Assembly (NCBI RefSeq): GCF_001700505.1
Contig: NZ_MAPV01000197.1
Coordinates: forward strand, 1-33,306
From: Streptomyces mutomycini
GTDB taxonomy: Bacteria > Actinomycetota > Actinomycetes > Streptomycetales > Streptomycetaceae
DNA length: 33,306 bases
Direction: 5' to 3'
In this document: piece by piece, positions 15,331-23,074 of the stretch
Layout: every line of letters starts with the position of its first letter
How positions within the stretch are numbered: the stretch's first letter is position 1
Position numbers and translations under genes: made by a program
Notes under the pieces: model-generated
What the model was told of the DNA's origin: nothing
The model's input: the letters and a program-made list of their open reading frames with translations, nothing else
The model's database searches: none

Positions 15331-16545
15331 TCAGTTGAGGGACTGGCCGCCGCGAGCCCGTAACTGCGTGGCGCGCAGCACGGCTTCGGTCGAGAAGCGG
15401 CTCTCGGGATCGGTGAGCTGCTCGCCGAAGATGGCCTCCAGACTGCGCATCCGGTAGCGGACCGTCTGGGGGTGCACATCCAGCAACTCGCCCATCTGCG
15501 CGGCGGTTCCACGGGTGTCGAGCCAGATCCGCAGCGTCTCGATCAGACGCTCACGCCGGGTGGCGCTGATGCCGGCGACGGCGGCGAGCTCGCGCTCGGC
15601 GAGCTGGTCGAGGAGGGCGGGATCGGAGAGGAGCCACAGCGTGATGAGGTGGTCCTCGCAGAGGATGACCGGCGCGTCGTCGATGACCCCGGCGTCGACC
15701 AGCTCGAGAACGCGGCGGGCCCAGCGGATCGAGTCGGCGGCGAGCGTGGTCGGCACGGTCAGCCCGATCGCCGCCCCACCACCGGGGACGGTCCGGTCGA
15801 GCATCTCCCTCCGTGCGTCGTTCATCGGCCCGGGGATCAGCAGGTGTGGCTGCGGGTCGCCGGGATCGATCAGGACGTCGTGGTCCGCGCTGATCCGGTC
15901 GAGGCCGGCCGGGGCGCGCACCGCGACGAGCGTGACCTCCTCGGGCAGCGCCCATCCGGTCTGCTCGCACAGCTCGGCGATGGCGCTGCGGGGTGCCGGC
16001 CGGCCCGCGAGGATCAGATGCAGCAGGCGGCGGCGTACCGTCTCGCTCTGCTGGTCGGACTGTGCCTGCACTTCCATGAAGCCCTCGCGCGACAGCGACT
16101 CGAGCTCGTCCACGTACTCGAACAGCGCGTCGGCGAAGCTGAGCATCAGGGCGGGCGAGAAGTTGTAACTCCGGCCCACCTTCTTCGCCCGCCGCAGTGC
16201 CACGCGCGCCCCCAGCCGGTACGCGCCCTGGAGCGCGTCCATGGTGCGGCCCCCGTACGCCTCGAACCTGCCGAATCTCCGGCACATGTCGTCACGCAGG
16301 ACCGTGGGGGTGGAGGGCTCGGCGACGAGGTCGACGAAGGAGGAAAGGCTCTGCTCGACACCCAGGCGGATGGCGGCGCCGTTGGGGCCGTTGAGCAGAC
16401 GCGCGTATTCCGGATAGGCGCGGGTCACTTCCATGCCTATCTCTTTGATCAGGCTCGGCAGTTCGGGCCGCATGATTGCGGCGAACTCCTGGGGGAGAGG
16501 CCCCAGCGGGTCTCCGGTGTCCAGCGGCTGGATGAGTCTCGGCAT
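15331..16545 (-). CDS. PucR/CdaR-type helix-turn-helix regulator with a TTA codon
   Basis: A 404-aa regulator. The N-terminal half (about residues 15-170) resembles the RsbRD/PucR-associated sensory domain, with YPEYARLLNGPNGAAIRLGVE and YGGRTMDALQGAYRLGARVA. The C-terminal helix-turn-helix of the PucR/CdaR type reads LIETLRIWLDTRGTAAQMGELLDVHPQTVRYRMRSLEAIFG. ATG 16545 is chosen because an AGGGGA site precedes it and upstream extension of the open frame reads non-conserved sequence. Codon 395 (15363-15361 on the minus strand) is TTA, so full translation should need the bldA tRNA. It lies between the SCP2 group and the exported-protein/mce genes, and it may regulate either. Confidence 0.88.
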   Translation of the reverse strand: MPRLIQPLDTGDPLGPLPQEFAAIMRPELPSLIKEIGMEVTRAYPEYARLLNGPNGAAIRLGVEQSLSSFVDLVAEPSTPTVLRDDMCRRFGRFEAYGGRTMDALQGAYRLGARVALRRAKKVGRSYNFSPALMLSFADALFEYVDELESLSREGFMEVQAQSDQQSETVRRRLLHLILAGRPAPRSAIAELCEQTGWALPEEVTLVAVRAPAGLDRISADHDVLIDPGDPQPHLLIPGPMNDARREMLDRTVPGGGAAIGLTVPTTLAADSIRWARRVLELVDAGVIDDAPVILCEDHLITLWLLSDPALLDQLAERELAAVAGISATRRERLIETLRIWLDTRGTAAQMGELLDVHPQTVRYRMRSLEAIFGEQLTDPESRFSTEAVLRATQLRARGGQSLN

Positions 16546-16692
16546 GACCGTCCCCTTGCTTTCCTGGGCCCGGCGTCGTGAAGCAGGTGGGGGAAAGCGC
16601 TCCCACGGACCGACAGGTGTATCCCAACATCGGCGCCGAAGATAGACCAAGTGGGGTGGGACGCACACTGTCTGGACAAGATCGGAGTGTAA

Positions 16693-16711
16693 GGGGCACG
16701 TAATGTGCCCC
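16693..16711. repeat. Inverted repeat GGGGCAC-N5-GTGCCCC
   Basis: A perfect 7-bp inverted repeat around GTAAT, about 150 bp upstream of the PucR-type regulator's start. It is a candidate operator for that regulator or part of its control region. Confidence 0.5.
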
Positions 16712-16952
16712 ATTGATGGTGCTCCGGTGCAGGTGGGACGGGAAATGCTCACTTCCGGACAATGTTTTCGGCCGTGGGCTGCGTCGACGCGGCCGGCCTG
16801 ATGGCCCGGCAGTCGCACCACCCGGCCGTCCCGGGGGTGTTCGTCGTGTCCCCGGTCGGCACGGCTCGGCCCCGCCGGGGGCCACGGACGAGTGGGGCGG
16901 CGAGTCGGACGCCCGGATGCCCACGGGATTTCCGCGGAATATTGCGCACCAA

Positions 16953-17070
16953 GTGACAACTGCACGGCGTGAATTAGTGACCTGGTGACGAGGAAAAAAA
17001 CTTGCCGAACCAATCTTGACCGACGGGATTGTGCTCCAAGTTTCCCGCCAGTAACGTCACGCCCTGTCAC
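16953..17070. repeat. Clustered GTGAC/GTCAC pentamers
   Basis: GTGAC occurs at 16953, 16977 and 16985, and its complement GTCAC at 17056 and 17066. They fall within 120 bp of the region upstream of the exported protein at 17206. The grouping suggests a regulator-binding array, but a pentamer can recur by chance in GC-rich DNA. Confidence 0.35.
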
Positions 17071-17205
17071 AGAGCATATGTGGCTGAAAGAGCAGCACGG
17101 CCCCCACGCAAGGCGATTCACCGCGGCACTCCCTGCGCATTTGCAGGATCCCGGGTGCTGTCCCCGCAACAGTGCGCCCGCACTGTCGAATCGGAGGAAA
17201 TCACT

Positions 17206-17847
17206 GTGCGCAACTCCTTCAAGAAGATCGCAGTGGCAGCCGGTGCTGCCGCCGCTGCCGTCACCCTCGGAGCCACCACCGCCACCGCCGGCGTCGCCGC
17301 TCCCACCTGGACCGTCGGCCCCAGCTCGCCGCTGACGGCCTCGGCCGCCTCCACCGGCACCGTCACGCTCAGCCTCAACGGCATCCCGTTGACGTGTACG
17401 ACGTCGGCGGCCACGGCCGCCCTGAAGACCGCCTCCGGCACCACCGGCGTGACGGTCGGCACCATCGCTCCGCTGACCTGGAGCGGGTGCACCAGCCCGT
17501 TCGGCCCCGTGACGCCGACTGCCAACACCACCACACCGTGGGGCATCGTGGCGAACACCTACGCCTCCGGCGTCACCACCGGGTACATCTCCGGTGTGAA
17601 GGCCACCCTGTCGGTTCTGACCTGCACCTTCACGGTGACGGGCAACGTTCCCGCCACCTACAACAACACCACCGGCCAGTTGAAGGCCGCCAGCACCGCG
17701 GCGTCCACCTACAAGCTGACCGTCGCGACCGCCTCCGCGGGCTGCGCCGGCATCGCGGCCGTGGGCCAGAACCCGCTCTACACCGCCACGTACAACGTGG
17801 TCAAGAGCGGTACGACCACCAAGCCGACCATCGTGTACACCCCCTGA
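17206..17847 (+). CDS. Exported Thr/Ala-rich protein with four cysteines, function unknown
   Basis: A 213-aa secreted protein. A Sec signal peptide (basic MRNSFKK, then an Ala-rich core) probably ends at ATA-G near residue 28. The mature part is Thr/Ala/Gly-rich and predicted to be beta-rich. Cysteines at 64, 95, 140 and 180 could form two disulfides (LTCTT, SGCTS, LTCTF, AGCAG). There is no lipobox, membrane anchor or LPXTG motif, so it is probably released. GTG 17206 is supported by GGAGG at 17192-17196. I recognise no enzymatic motif. It is the first of three exported proteins leading to the mce operon and is separated from the second by a strong terminator hairpin. Confidence 0.85.
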   Translation: MRNSFKKIAVAAGAAAAAVTLGATTATAGVAAPTWTVGPSSPLTASAASTGTVTLSLNGIPLTCTTSAATAALKTASGTTGVTVGTIAPLTWSGCTSPFGPVTPTANTTTPWGIVANTYASGVTTGYISGVKATLSVLTCTFTVTGNVPATYNNTTGQLKAASTAASTYKLTVATASAGCAGIAAVGQNPLYTATYNVVKSGTTTKPTIVYTP

Positions 17848-17878
17848 TCCGGCCCTGCACCGGTAACGGGTGAACGAA

Positions 17879-17912
17879 GGATCGCACGGCGGGTGAGCCC
17901 GCCGTGCGATCC
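17879..17912 (+). terminator. Perfect 15-bp terminator hairpin
   Basis: GGATCGCACGGCGGG (17879-17893) and CCCGCCGTGCGATCC (17898-17912) pair perfectly around TGAG, 31 nt after the stop. There is no T-run, but the stem is very strong. Confidence 0.75.
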
Positions 17913-18031
17913 CGTGCCCCATCCTCCGGACGCGGCGTCGGAGGTGGCTGCCGGCAGCTGTTTCCGAGTGAGCAGGAACCCGTGGTGAGTCCGCCCGCCA
18001 CGCGATGCACGTCCGAAAGGGGACATCGTCA

Positions 18032-19516
18032 GTGAGAGGCAGTCGTATGACGGGAACACGGCGGCGCACGGCACGTGGTGCCGCGGTAGCCACCGCTGTG
18101 CTGCTTGGAGGGATGATCCCTGGGGCGCAGGCCGCATCCGGTGTTCAGGAGATCGATGCGGAACTGGTCTACACATGCGAATTCCCCACCGGCAGACAGT
18201 CGGTGAAGGTCGGGGTCTCCGCGAAGATTCCCGAGTCGGCCCGGGCCGGGCAGGCGATCCAGCCCGAGGACGTGGCCTTGGACGTCACTCTGCCCGAGGG
18301 TGCGCTCGCCGGCCCGGCCGACTCCGCTGCGGCGACCGTGAGTGCCGAGACAAGGCTCTCCGTCGACGTGTCCCAGGGCGGTCAGCAGGCCCGGGCCGAG
18401 TGGCTCGGGACGACCGCCGTGCCCTCGCCGGTCCCGGGGACAGGGGAGTTGACGCTGAGCACGTCGGGAAATGTTCCGTACGTGAAGCCCGGGACCTCGG
18501 GAGGCCTGACGTTGGACGCGGCCGCCCTCGACGTGGTCCTCGACCTGAAGAAGGCCGACGGAACCCCGGCCGAACCGCCGAGCGTCTCCCTGAACTGCGC
18601 TTTGGACGGGGACCAGAAGACGGTGCTGGCGGCGGTGGACGTCGGCGACGAGGGCGAGGAGGGTACGCCGGAGCCGACGCCGTCCGACGCCTTGCCCGGT
18701 GAGGAGGAGGACACGGCCGGCGCCGGAGACATACCCGAGATCGGAGCGGAGACGAAGGAATCCGCCGCGACCGATGCGCCTCCCTGTGCCGGTGACCCCA
18801 GCGATGACTTCGCCCTGGTCGCCTACGTGACCGGGTACGCGAACGTGGAGAAGCTGAACGGAGCGACCAAGTTCCCGGCGGCCTGCACGAAGATCAAGCA
18901 AGGACCGAGCAGGCTCGTTCCTGGTGAAGACGGATCCCTTCACGTGTACCAGGATTCTACTGCGGATCTGGAGTACAAGGGGAAACCGCAGCTTCCGCCC
19001 ACGTCGGGGACATTCCTTACCTTCGGGTTCATGCCCACCACGGCGAAACTGGAGATGACGCAGATCCCCTCAGGTACTGCGGCCGATGGGACCCGTATTC
19101 CGAATATCCACTCGGATCTGCACATCTTCAACGGCATCAGCGAGAACCGTACGGACATCAACCTGGAATTCATGCTCAGGCTGTACGACGTCGAGGTCAA
19201 CGGTGTCCCCCTGGATGTGGGCGATGCGTGCCGTACGAGCCGGCCGTTCACTCTGCGCCTTCTCGGCCTGGGGTGGTACGGCAGAGAAGACCCCGGCTAC
19301 ATGCTGGTCACCGGCGGCCCGCTGACGGGTTCGGTGACGATCCCGCCCTTCAGCGGATGCGGCGTCGGCGAGGACCTCGACGACATCTTCACGGCGTCGT
19401 TGTCCGGAGTGACCAACTACGTCAAGCAGATCCAGGGAGCCCCCTGCATCCCCGTGAACGGCAGCAACTGCACGGCCGAGAACGAGCCGACCGACATCCC
19501 CAAGGCCACCCGCTGA
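18032..19516 (+). CDS. Exported DUF6801-domain protein with extra C-terminal region
   Basis: A 494-aa exported protein. The Sec signal peptide (RRRTARGAAVATAVLLGGM) likely ends at AQA-A near residue 34. Residues about 41-200 fit DUF6801: LVYTCEFPTGRQ, IQPEDVALDVTLPEGALAG, ARAEWLGT, LTLSTSGNVP and VSLNCALDGDQ, with Cys49 and Cys189 probably disulfide-linked. An acidic Glu/Pro/Thr linker (about 205-255) leads to a second domain of about 235 residues. That domain has further cysteines and motifs such as FALVAYVTGYANVEKLNGA and IHSDLHIFNGISENRTDINLEF, which I do not recognise. GTG 18032 follows AAGGGGA; ATG 18005 and ATG 18047 are alternatives. It is followed 70 nt later by another exported protein. 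Confidence 0.82.
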   Translation: MRGSRMTGTRRRTARGAAVATAVLLGGMIPGAQAASGVQEIDAELVYTCEFPTGRQSVKVGVSAKIPESARAGQAIQPEDVALDVTLPEGALAGPADSAAATVSAETRLSVDVSQGGQQARAEWLGTTAVPSPVPGTGELTLSTSGNVPYVKPGTSGGLTLDAAALDVVLDLKKADGTPAEPPSVSLNCALDGDQKTVLAAVDVGDEGEEGTPEPTPSDALPGEEEDTAGAGDIPEIGAETKESAATDAPPCAGDPSDDFALVAYVTGYANVEKLNGATKFPAACTKIKQGPSRLVPGEDGSLHVYQDSTADLEYKGKPQLPPTSGTFLTFGFMPTTAKLEMTQIPSGTAADGTRIPNIHSDLHIFNGISENRTDINLEFMLRLYDVEVNGVPLDVGDACRTSRPFTLRLLGLGWYGREDPGYMLVTGGPLTGSVTIPPFSGCGVGEDLDDIFTASLSGVTNYVKQIQGAPCIPVNGSNCTAENEPTDIPKATR

Positions 19517-19586
19517 CCCCCGCAGTCGCGCCGACCGTCACACCGCACGCAGTAATCCCCCGAGCTTCAACCGAATTGAGGGAACA

Positions 19587-20540
19587 ATGAGATCTGCCTC
19601 GAAGACCTGGATCAAGGCCGCCGGCGCCGTCACCGCGTCCGCCGCGCTGGTCATGCCCCTGACCGCGTCGCCGGCCGGTGCCGCCACCACCGCCGCGACC
19701 CAGCTCAACGGCGGCTGGGCCCCGTTCGACCGCTGTCCGGTGGACGCCCCCGCCATGCTCGCGGCGGACGGCGACACCGACGTCCCGCTGTGCGTGACGT
19801 CCACCTCGCCCAACGGGTCGATCAAACTGGGCAACACCGAGGCGACGACCGGCTCGACGAACCTGCAGTTCGGTGTCCTGCAGCACCCGGCCGAGGGGAC
19901 CTACACGGTCGTCCCGCCGCCGGAGGGATCCATCATCAGCGGCAAGACCACGATTCCGGGCGGCCTCCTGGGCCTCATGTGCCCGAGCAAGGTACCGGTC
20001 GTCTCCGCCGTGTGTGACCAGATCACCAACGGGACCCTCAACAAGGTGACCGCCACCGTCGAATCGGCCGGCGCGCCGACCGACTTCAGCCTGGTCGCGG
20101 GCATATCCTCCGGGCCGATCGTCACACTGCCCATCAAGATCCGGCTGGACAACCCGCTGCTCGGTTCCAAGTGCTACATAGGCAGCAACAGCAACCCCGT
20201 GGTCCTGCACCCCGGCAACCTGAGCATGCCGTCGCTGGCCGTCTCCCGGTTCAACGGTGACGGCACCGCGAACGACGAGGGCTCGCTGATCCAGTTCGGG
20301 CTGTCCGGCGCAGGCCAGGGCGACAACCAGTTCTCCGTGCCGAAGGCCAACGGCTGCGGTCTCGGCGGCATCCTCAGCTGGGCGATCGACCTCAAGGTCG
20401 GACTGCCGGCGGCGGCAGGGACCAGCAACCTCGTCCTCAACGACGCCAAGACCTCCACGATAGGCCTGACGGCTCCGGGCCTGTCGGTGCCCAACGCGGG
20501 CAAGGAACTGGCCGAGAGCTGGAAGTCCGCGGTCCAGTAG
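19587..20540 (+). CDS. Exported six-cysteine protein, function unknown
   Basis: A 317-aa secreted protein. The signal peptide (MRSASKTWIK, then an Ala/Val core) ends near AGA-A at residue 33. The mature protein has six cysteines (50, 69, 132, 143, 196, 257), enough for three disulfides, and looks beta-rich. No catalytic motif, lipobox or membrane anchor is visible. GAGGGAACA precedes the ATG. It is probably co-transcribed with the DUF6801 gene 70 nt upstream. A true terminator follows, so it is not simply part of the mce transcript that starts 705 nt further on. Its position and export suggest an extracellular partner of the Mce system, which is inference. Confidence 0.83.
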   Translation: MRSASKTWIKAAGAVTASAALVMPLTASPAGAATTAATQLNGGWAPFDRCPVDAPAMLAADGDTDVPLCVTSTSPNGSIKLGNTEATTGSTNLQFGVLQHPAEGTYTVVPPPEGSIISGKTTIPGGLLGLMCPSKVPVVSAVCDQITNGTLNKVTATVESAGAPTDFSLVAGISSGPIVTLPIKIRLDNPLLGSKCYIGSNSNPVVLHPGNLSMPSLAVSRFNGDGTANDEGSLIQFGLSGAGQGDNQFSVPKANGCGLGGILSWAIDLKVGLPAAAGTSNLVLNDAKTSTIGLTAPGLSVPNAGKELAESWKSAVQ

Positions 20541-20610
20541 CCGAAAAGCGCTGCCTGGGCGTCACATCCTGATCCTTGTCACTTCGTGCGCCCACCCATG
20601 ACAGCACATG

Positions 20611-20650
20611 AGCCCGCCCCGACCGGATGAACCCTGGTCGGGGTGGGTTT
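20611..20650 (+). terminator. Rho-independent terminator after exported-protein genes
   Basis: CCCGCCCCGACC (20613-20624) pairs with GGTCGGGGTGGG (20636-20647), with one G-T pair and an 11-nt loop, and is followed by TTT. It is 70 nt after the stop of the six-cysteine protein. Confidence 0.75.
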
Positions 20651-20720
20651 CTGCGTGTCCGGAGCGGTTCACGACACCCGCTGTCCCGTTCCGCAGCCCT
20701 CACTTTTCGACAGGTTTCAC

Positions 20721-20756
20721 GCGCCGATTACTCACTGCGGTACAAGAAATCGGCGC
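20721..20756. repeat. Inverted repeat GCGCCGATT / AATCGGCGC
   Basis: A perfect 9-bp inverted repeat with an 18-nt centre. A shorter related pair (GCGATT 20760-20765, AATCGC 20785-20790) follows at once, just upstream of the promoter candidate. It is possibly a binding region for a regulator of mce. Confidence 0.45.
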
Positions 20757-20792
20757 CTGGCGATTGACCCGGAGAAAATTGGTGAATCGCTA

Positions 20793-20822
20793 TTGCGGAC
20801 TTAGGTTACTGGCCCGTAGCGT
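20793..20822 (+). promoter_or_regulatory. Candidate mce operon promoter with overlapping TTAC-N6-GTAG site
   Basis: TTGCGG (20793-20798) and TAGCGT (20817-20822, matching TAGNNT) are 18 nt apart. TTAC-TGGCCC-GTAG (20806-20819) overlaps the spacer and -10 and matches seven of the eight outer bases of the motif found before the SCP2 gene. The predicted start, near 20829, leaves a leader of about 415 nt. Confidence 0.4.
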
Positions 20823-21033
20823 CGCATCCGAGCGGCTCGGAAACGTATCCGGACCTGCTTGTTCGACGCACGTGGAGTCCAGGTCGCGCCCTCTTGACCC
20901 GGGATTCCTCCGGGAGTTCCCGCCGGCCCGAACCCCTTCCACCCGGGGCTGGGTCTCCCACCCGTCGGGGTCTCGTGGTCCCGCCCCCCTGGGTGCAGGA
21001 CCCCGGTGCACCTGGAGAGCTTGCGCAGATTCC

Positions 21034-21071
21034 GACAAACCCGCCGGGCGGGCTTGTCATTCGGTGACAAG
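21034..21071 (+). other. Two mutually exclusive leader hairpins
   Basis: GACAA with CCCGCC pairs with GGCGGG and TTGTC (21034-21058, one mismatch). CTTGTCA (21053-21059) pairs perfectly with TGACAAG (21065-21071) around TTCGG. The TTGTC segment belongs to both, so only one can form. It lies about 175 nt before the mce ATPase start. Confidence 0.45.
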
Positions 21072-21245
21072 TGATCCACGCCAAGATCGACGTCCGGCGA
21101 TTCCCGCTGTTCAACGGCTTGTCCTGGCGGATTCGACGGACATAACGTGCGCCTCCTGGTGCATGTGTGACGAGCCGTCCTTGCATTCACCGGAGCCGGA
21201 GCGCAGACAGATGACGTCGTTCACCACCATTTCGAGGGAGGGCCG

Positions 21246-22226
21246 ATGGGAATCGAAGTAGTCGTCGAAGGCCTGACGAAATCCTTCGGCAAGCAGAAAA
21301 TCTGGCAGGACGTCAGTCTCACGCTGCCGGCCGGTGAGGTGAGCGTCATGCTCGGTCCTTCCGGCACCGGGAAGACCGTGTTCCTGAAATCCATCATCGG
21401 CCTGCTGAAGCCGGAAAAGGGCCGGGTCCTCATCAACGGCGTCGACATGGTGAACAGTCCCGAGCGGGAAATCATGGAGACCCGGAAGCTGTTCGGACTC
21501 ATGTTCCAGGACGGCGCCCTCTTCGGCTCGATGTCGCTCTTCGACAACATCGCCTTCCCCCTGCGTGAACACACCCGCAGGACGGAGTCCGAGATCCGGC
21601 GCATCGTCATGGAGCGGATCGACATCGTCGGCCTGCTGGGTGCCGAGGGAAAGCTGCCGGGCGAGATATCCGGCGGGATGCGCAAGCGGGCCGGCCTCGC
21701 CCGTGCCCTGGTCCTCGACCCCCAGATCATCCTCTGCGACGAGCCGGACTCCGGGCTCGACCCGGTGCGCACCGCCTACCTCTCGCAGCTGCTCATCGAT
21801 CTCAACGCGCAGATCGACGCCACCATGCTCATCGTCACCCACAACCTCGACATCGCGGCCACCGTCCCCGACAACATGGGCATGCTGTTCTGCCGCAACC
21901 TCGTCACCTTCGGACCGCGCGAGGTACTGCTCACCAGCGACATGCCCGTGGTCTCCCAGTTCCTGGCCGGACGCCGTGAGGGTCCGATCGGCATGTCGGA
22001 GGAGAAGGACGCGGCCACCCTCGCGGCCGAGCAGACGAACGGCAACGGTCATGCCGCCCCGCGCACCGTCGTCCCGCAGCTGGAGCCCTCACCGGGGATG
22101 CCCGTGCGCCAGGCGGCCCTGCGCCGCCGGGAGCGGGTCATCTCCATGATGGGCCAGCTGCCGGAGGCCGCCCGTACGGCCATCATGAACAGCTACACGC
22201 CGACCTTGGACGGTGGGCGCCGATGA
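21246..22226 (+). CDS. mkl: Mce/Mla-type ABC transporter ATPase (Mkl/MceG-like)
   Basis: A 326-aa cytosolic ATPase that should energise the YrbE permeases. Walker A is GPSGTGKT (37-44), the Q-loop lies in MFQDGALFGSMS, the signature is ISGGMRKR (141-148), and Walker B is IILCDEPDSGLDP (161-173) with switch His199. The signature ISGGM and the DEPDSGLDP form are typical of MlaF/Mkl ATPases. A C-terminal extension of about 80 residues follows the ABC domain, as in mycobacterial Mkl. ATG 21246 follows GGGAGG. The stop overlaps the first yrbE gene. Unlike mycobacteria, where the ATPase is unlinked, the gene here heads the operon, the arrangement described for S. coelicolor. Confidence 0.95.
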   Translation: MGIEVVVEGLTKSFGKQKIWQDVSLTLPAGEVSVMLGPSGTGKTVFLKSIIGLLKPEKGRVLINGVDMVNSPEREIMETRKLFGLMFQDGALFGSMSLFDNIAFPLREHTRRTESEIRRIVMERIDIVGLLGAEGKLPGEISGGMRKRAGLARALVLDPQIILCDEPDSGLDPVRTAYLSQLLIDLNAQIDATMLIVTHNLDIAATVPDNMGMLFCRNLVTFGPREVLLTSDMPVVSQFLAGRREGPIGMSEEKDAATLAAEQTNGNGHAAPRTVVPQLEPSPGMPVRQAALRRRERVISMMGQLPEAARTAIMNSYTPTLDGGRR

Positions 22227-23071
22227 CGGCACCACTGCCCGTGCGGCCACCGGAGCCGGCCACCGGGGAGCAGCAGGAGGAAGCGCCGCGGCGGAGGACG
22301 CCCTCGCGGCTCCTCGCCCCGCTGCGCCAGACCGGCCAGCTGTTCGCGCTCGCCCTGGCGGTCGTCCGGGCCGTCTTCCGCCGGCCCTTCCAGTTACGCG
22401 AGTTCATCGAGCAGTTCTGGTTCGTCGCCAGCGTGACCATCCTGCCCGCCGCTCTCGTCTCCATCCCGTTCGGCGCGGTCATCGCCCTCCAGGTCGGCTC
22501 GCTCACCGAGCAGCTCGGCGCCCAGTCCTTCACCGGAGGCGCCAGCGTCCTCGCGGTCATCCAGCAGGCCAGCCCGCTCATCGTGGCGCTGCTGATCGCC
22601 GGGGCCGCAGGGTCCGCCATCTGCGCCGACCTCGGCTCGCGGAAGATCCGGGAGGAGCTCGACGCCATGGAGGTCATGGGCGTCTCGCCCATCCAGCGCC
22701 TCGTCGTCCCGCGGGTGCTGGCCACCATGTTCGTCGCCGTCCTGCTCAACGGGCTGGTCTCCGTCGTCGGCACGCTCGGCGGCTACTTCTTCAACGTGAT
22801 CATGCAGGGCGGGACACCCGGCGCCTACCTCGCCAGCTTCTCCGCCCTGGCGCAGCTTCCCGACCTCTACGTCGGTGAACTCAAGGCGCTCATCTTCGGC
22901 TTCATCGCCGGCATCGTCGCCTCCTACCGGGGACTCAACCCGCGTGGCGGGCCCAAGGGCGTCGGCGACGCGGTCAACCAGTCCGTCGTCATCACCTTCA
23001 TGCTCCTGTTCGCCGTGAACATGGTCCTCACGGCGATCTACCTCCAGATCGTCCCCCCGAAGGGGGGCTGA
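22223..23071 (+). CDS. yrbE1A: YrbE1A-type MlaE-family permease, contains a TTA codon
   Basis: A 282-aa inner-membrane permease of the MlaE/YrbE family. A Pro/Glu-rich cytosolic N-terminus (about 40 residues) precedes several membrane segments (VTILPAALVSIPFGAVIAL, ASPLIVALLIAGAAGSAICA, VLATMFVAVLLNGLVSVVG, VITFMLLFAVNMVLTAIYL). The family EExDA loop reads REELDAMEVMGVSP and should contact the ATPase. Codon 58 (22394-22396) is TTA, so expression should depend on the bldA leucyl tRNA. It overlaps the ATPase gene by 4 nt and precedes its paralogue by 3 nt; the two should form the heterodimeric channel. Confidence 0.95.
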   Translation: MTAPLPVRPPEPATGEQQEEAPRRRTPSRLLAPLRQTGQLFALALAVVRAVFRRPFQLREFIEQFWFVASVTILPAALVSIPFGAVIALQVGSLTEQLGAQSFTGGASVLAVIQQASPLIVALLIAGAAGSAICADLGSRKIREELDAMEVMGVSPIQRLVVPRVLATMFVAVLLNGLVSVVGTLGGYFFNVIMQGGTPGAYLASFSALAQLPDLYVGELKALIFGFIAGIVASYRGLNPRGGPKGVGDAVNQSVVITFMLLFAVNMVLTAIYLQIVPPKGG

Positions 23072-23074
23072 GCC

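Larger units (their letters stand above)
16546..17205. other. Divergent intergenic region between PucR-type regulator and first exported protein
   Basis: 660 bp with no convincing gene. Its composition is less GC-rich in 16650-17060, as expected of promoter DNA. It holds a perfect inverted repeat (16693-16711), GTGAC/GTCAC repeats (16953-17070), and a small hairpin CCTGC/GCAGG at 17132-17147 in the leader of the exported-protein gene. I found no promoter pair strong enough to call for either gene. Confidence 0.6.
20541..21245 (+). other. 705-bp leader/intergenic region before the mce operon
   Basis: No convincing gene. An open frame crosses it but has no homology I can see and weak codon bias. 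It contains the terminator of the exported-protein unit (20611-20650), inverted repeats at 20721-20756, a promoter candidate (20793-20822) with an overlapping operator-like site, and two mutually exclusive hairpins at 21034-21071. The predicted mce 5' leader is more than 400 nt long. Confidence 0.6.

Noticed and set aside
17071..17205. Possible riboswitch in the leader of the first exported-protein gene
   Set aside because: Only one 5-bp hairpin is visible, and I could not match conserved cores of cobalamin, c-di-AMP or other known riboswitches.
15331..18093. A 920-codon open frame on the minus strand extending the PucR-type regulator far upstream
   Set aside because: Only the part from ATG 16545 resembles the family and has a ribosome site. 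The extension runs through the promoter region and antisense to an exported-protein gene.
20985..21010. GGTGCA/TGCACC short inverted repeat in the mce leader
   Set aside because: A 6-bp arm is expected by chance in this composition, and it has no clear link to a promoter.
20608..21261. 217-codon open frame across the region before the mce ATPase
   Set aside because: It begins inside a terminator hairpin, overlaps the ATPase start, and lacks recognisable residues and steady third-position GC bias.
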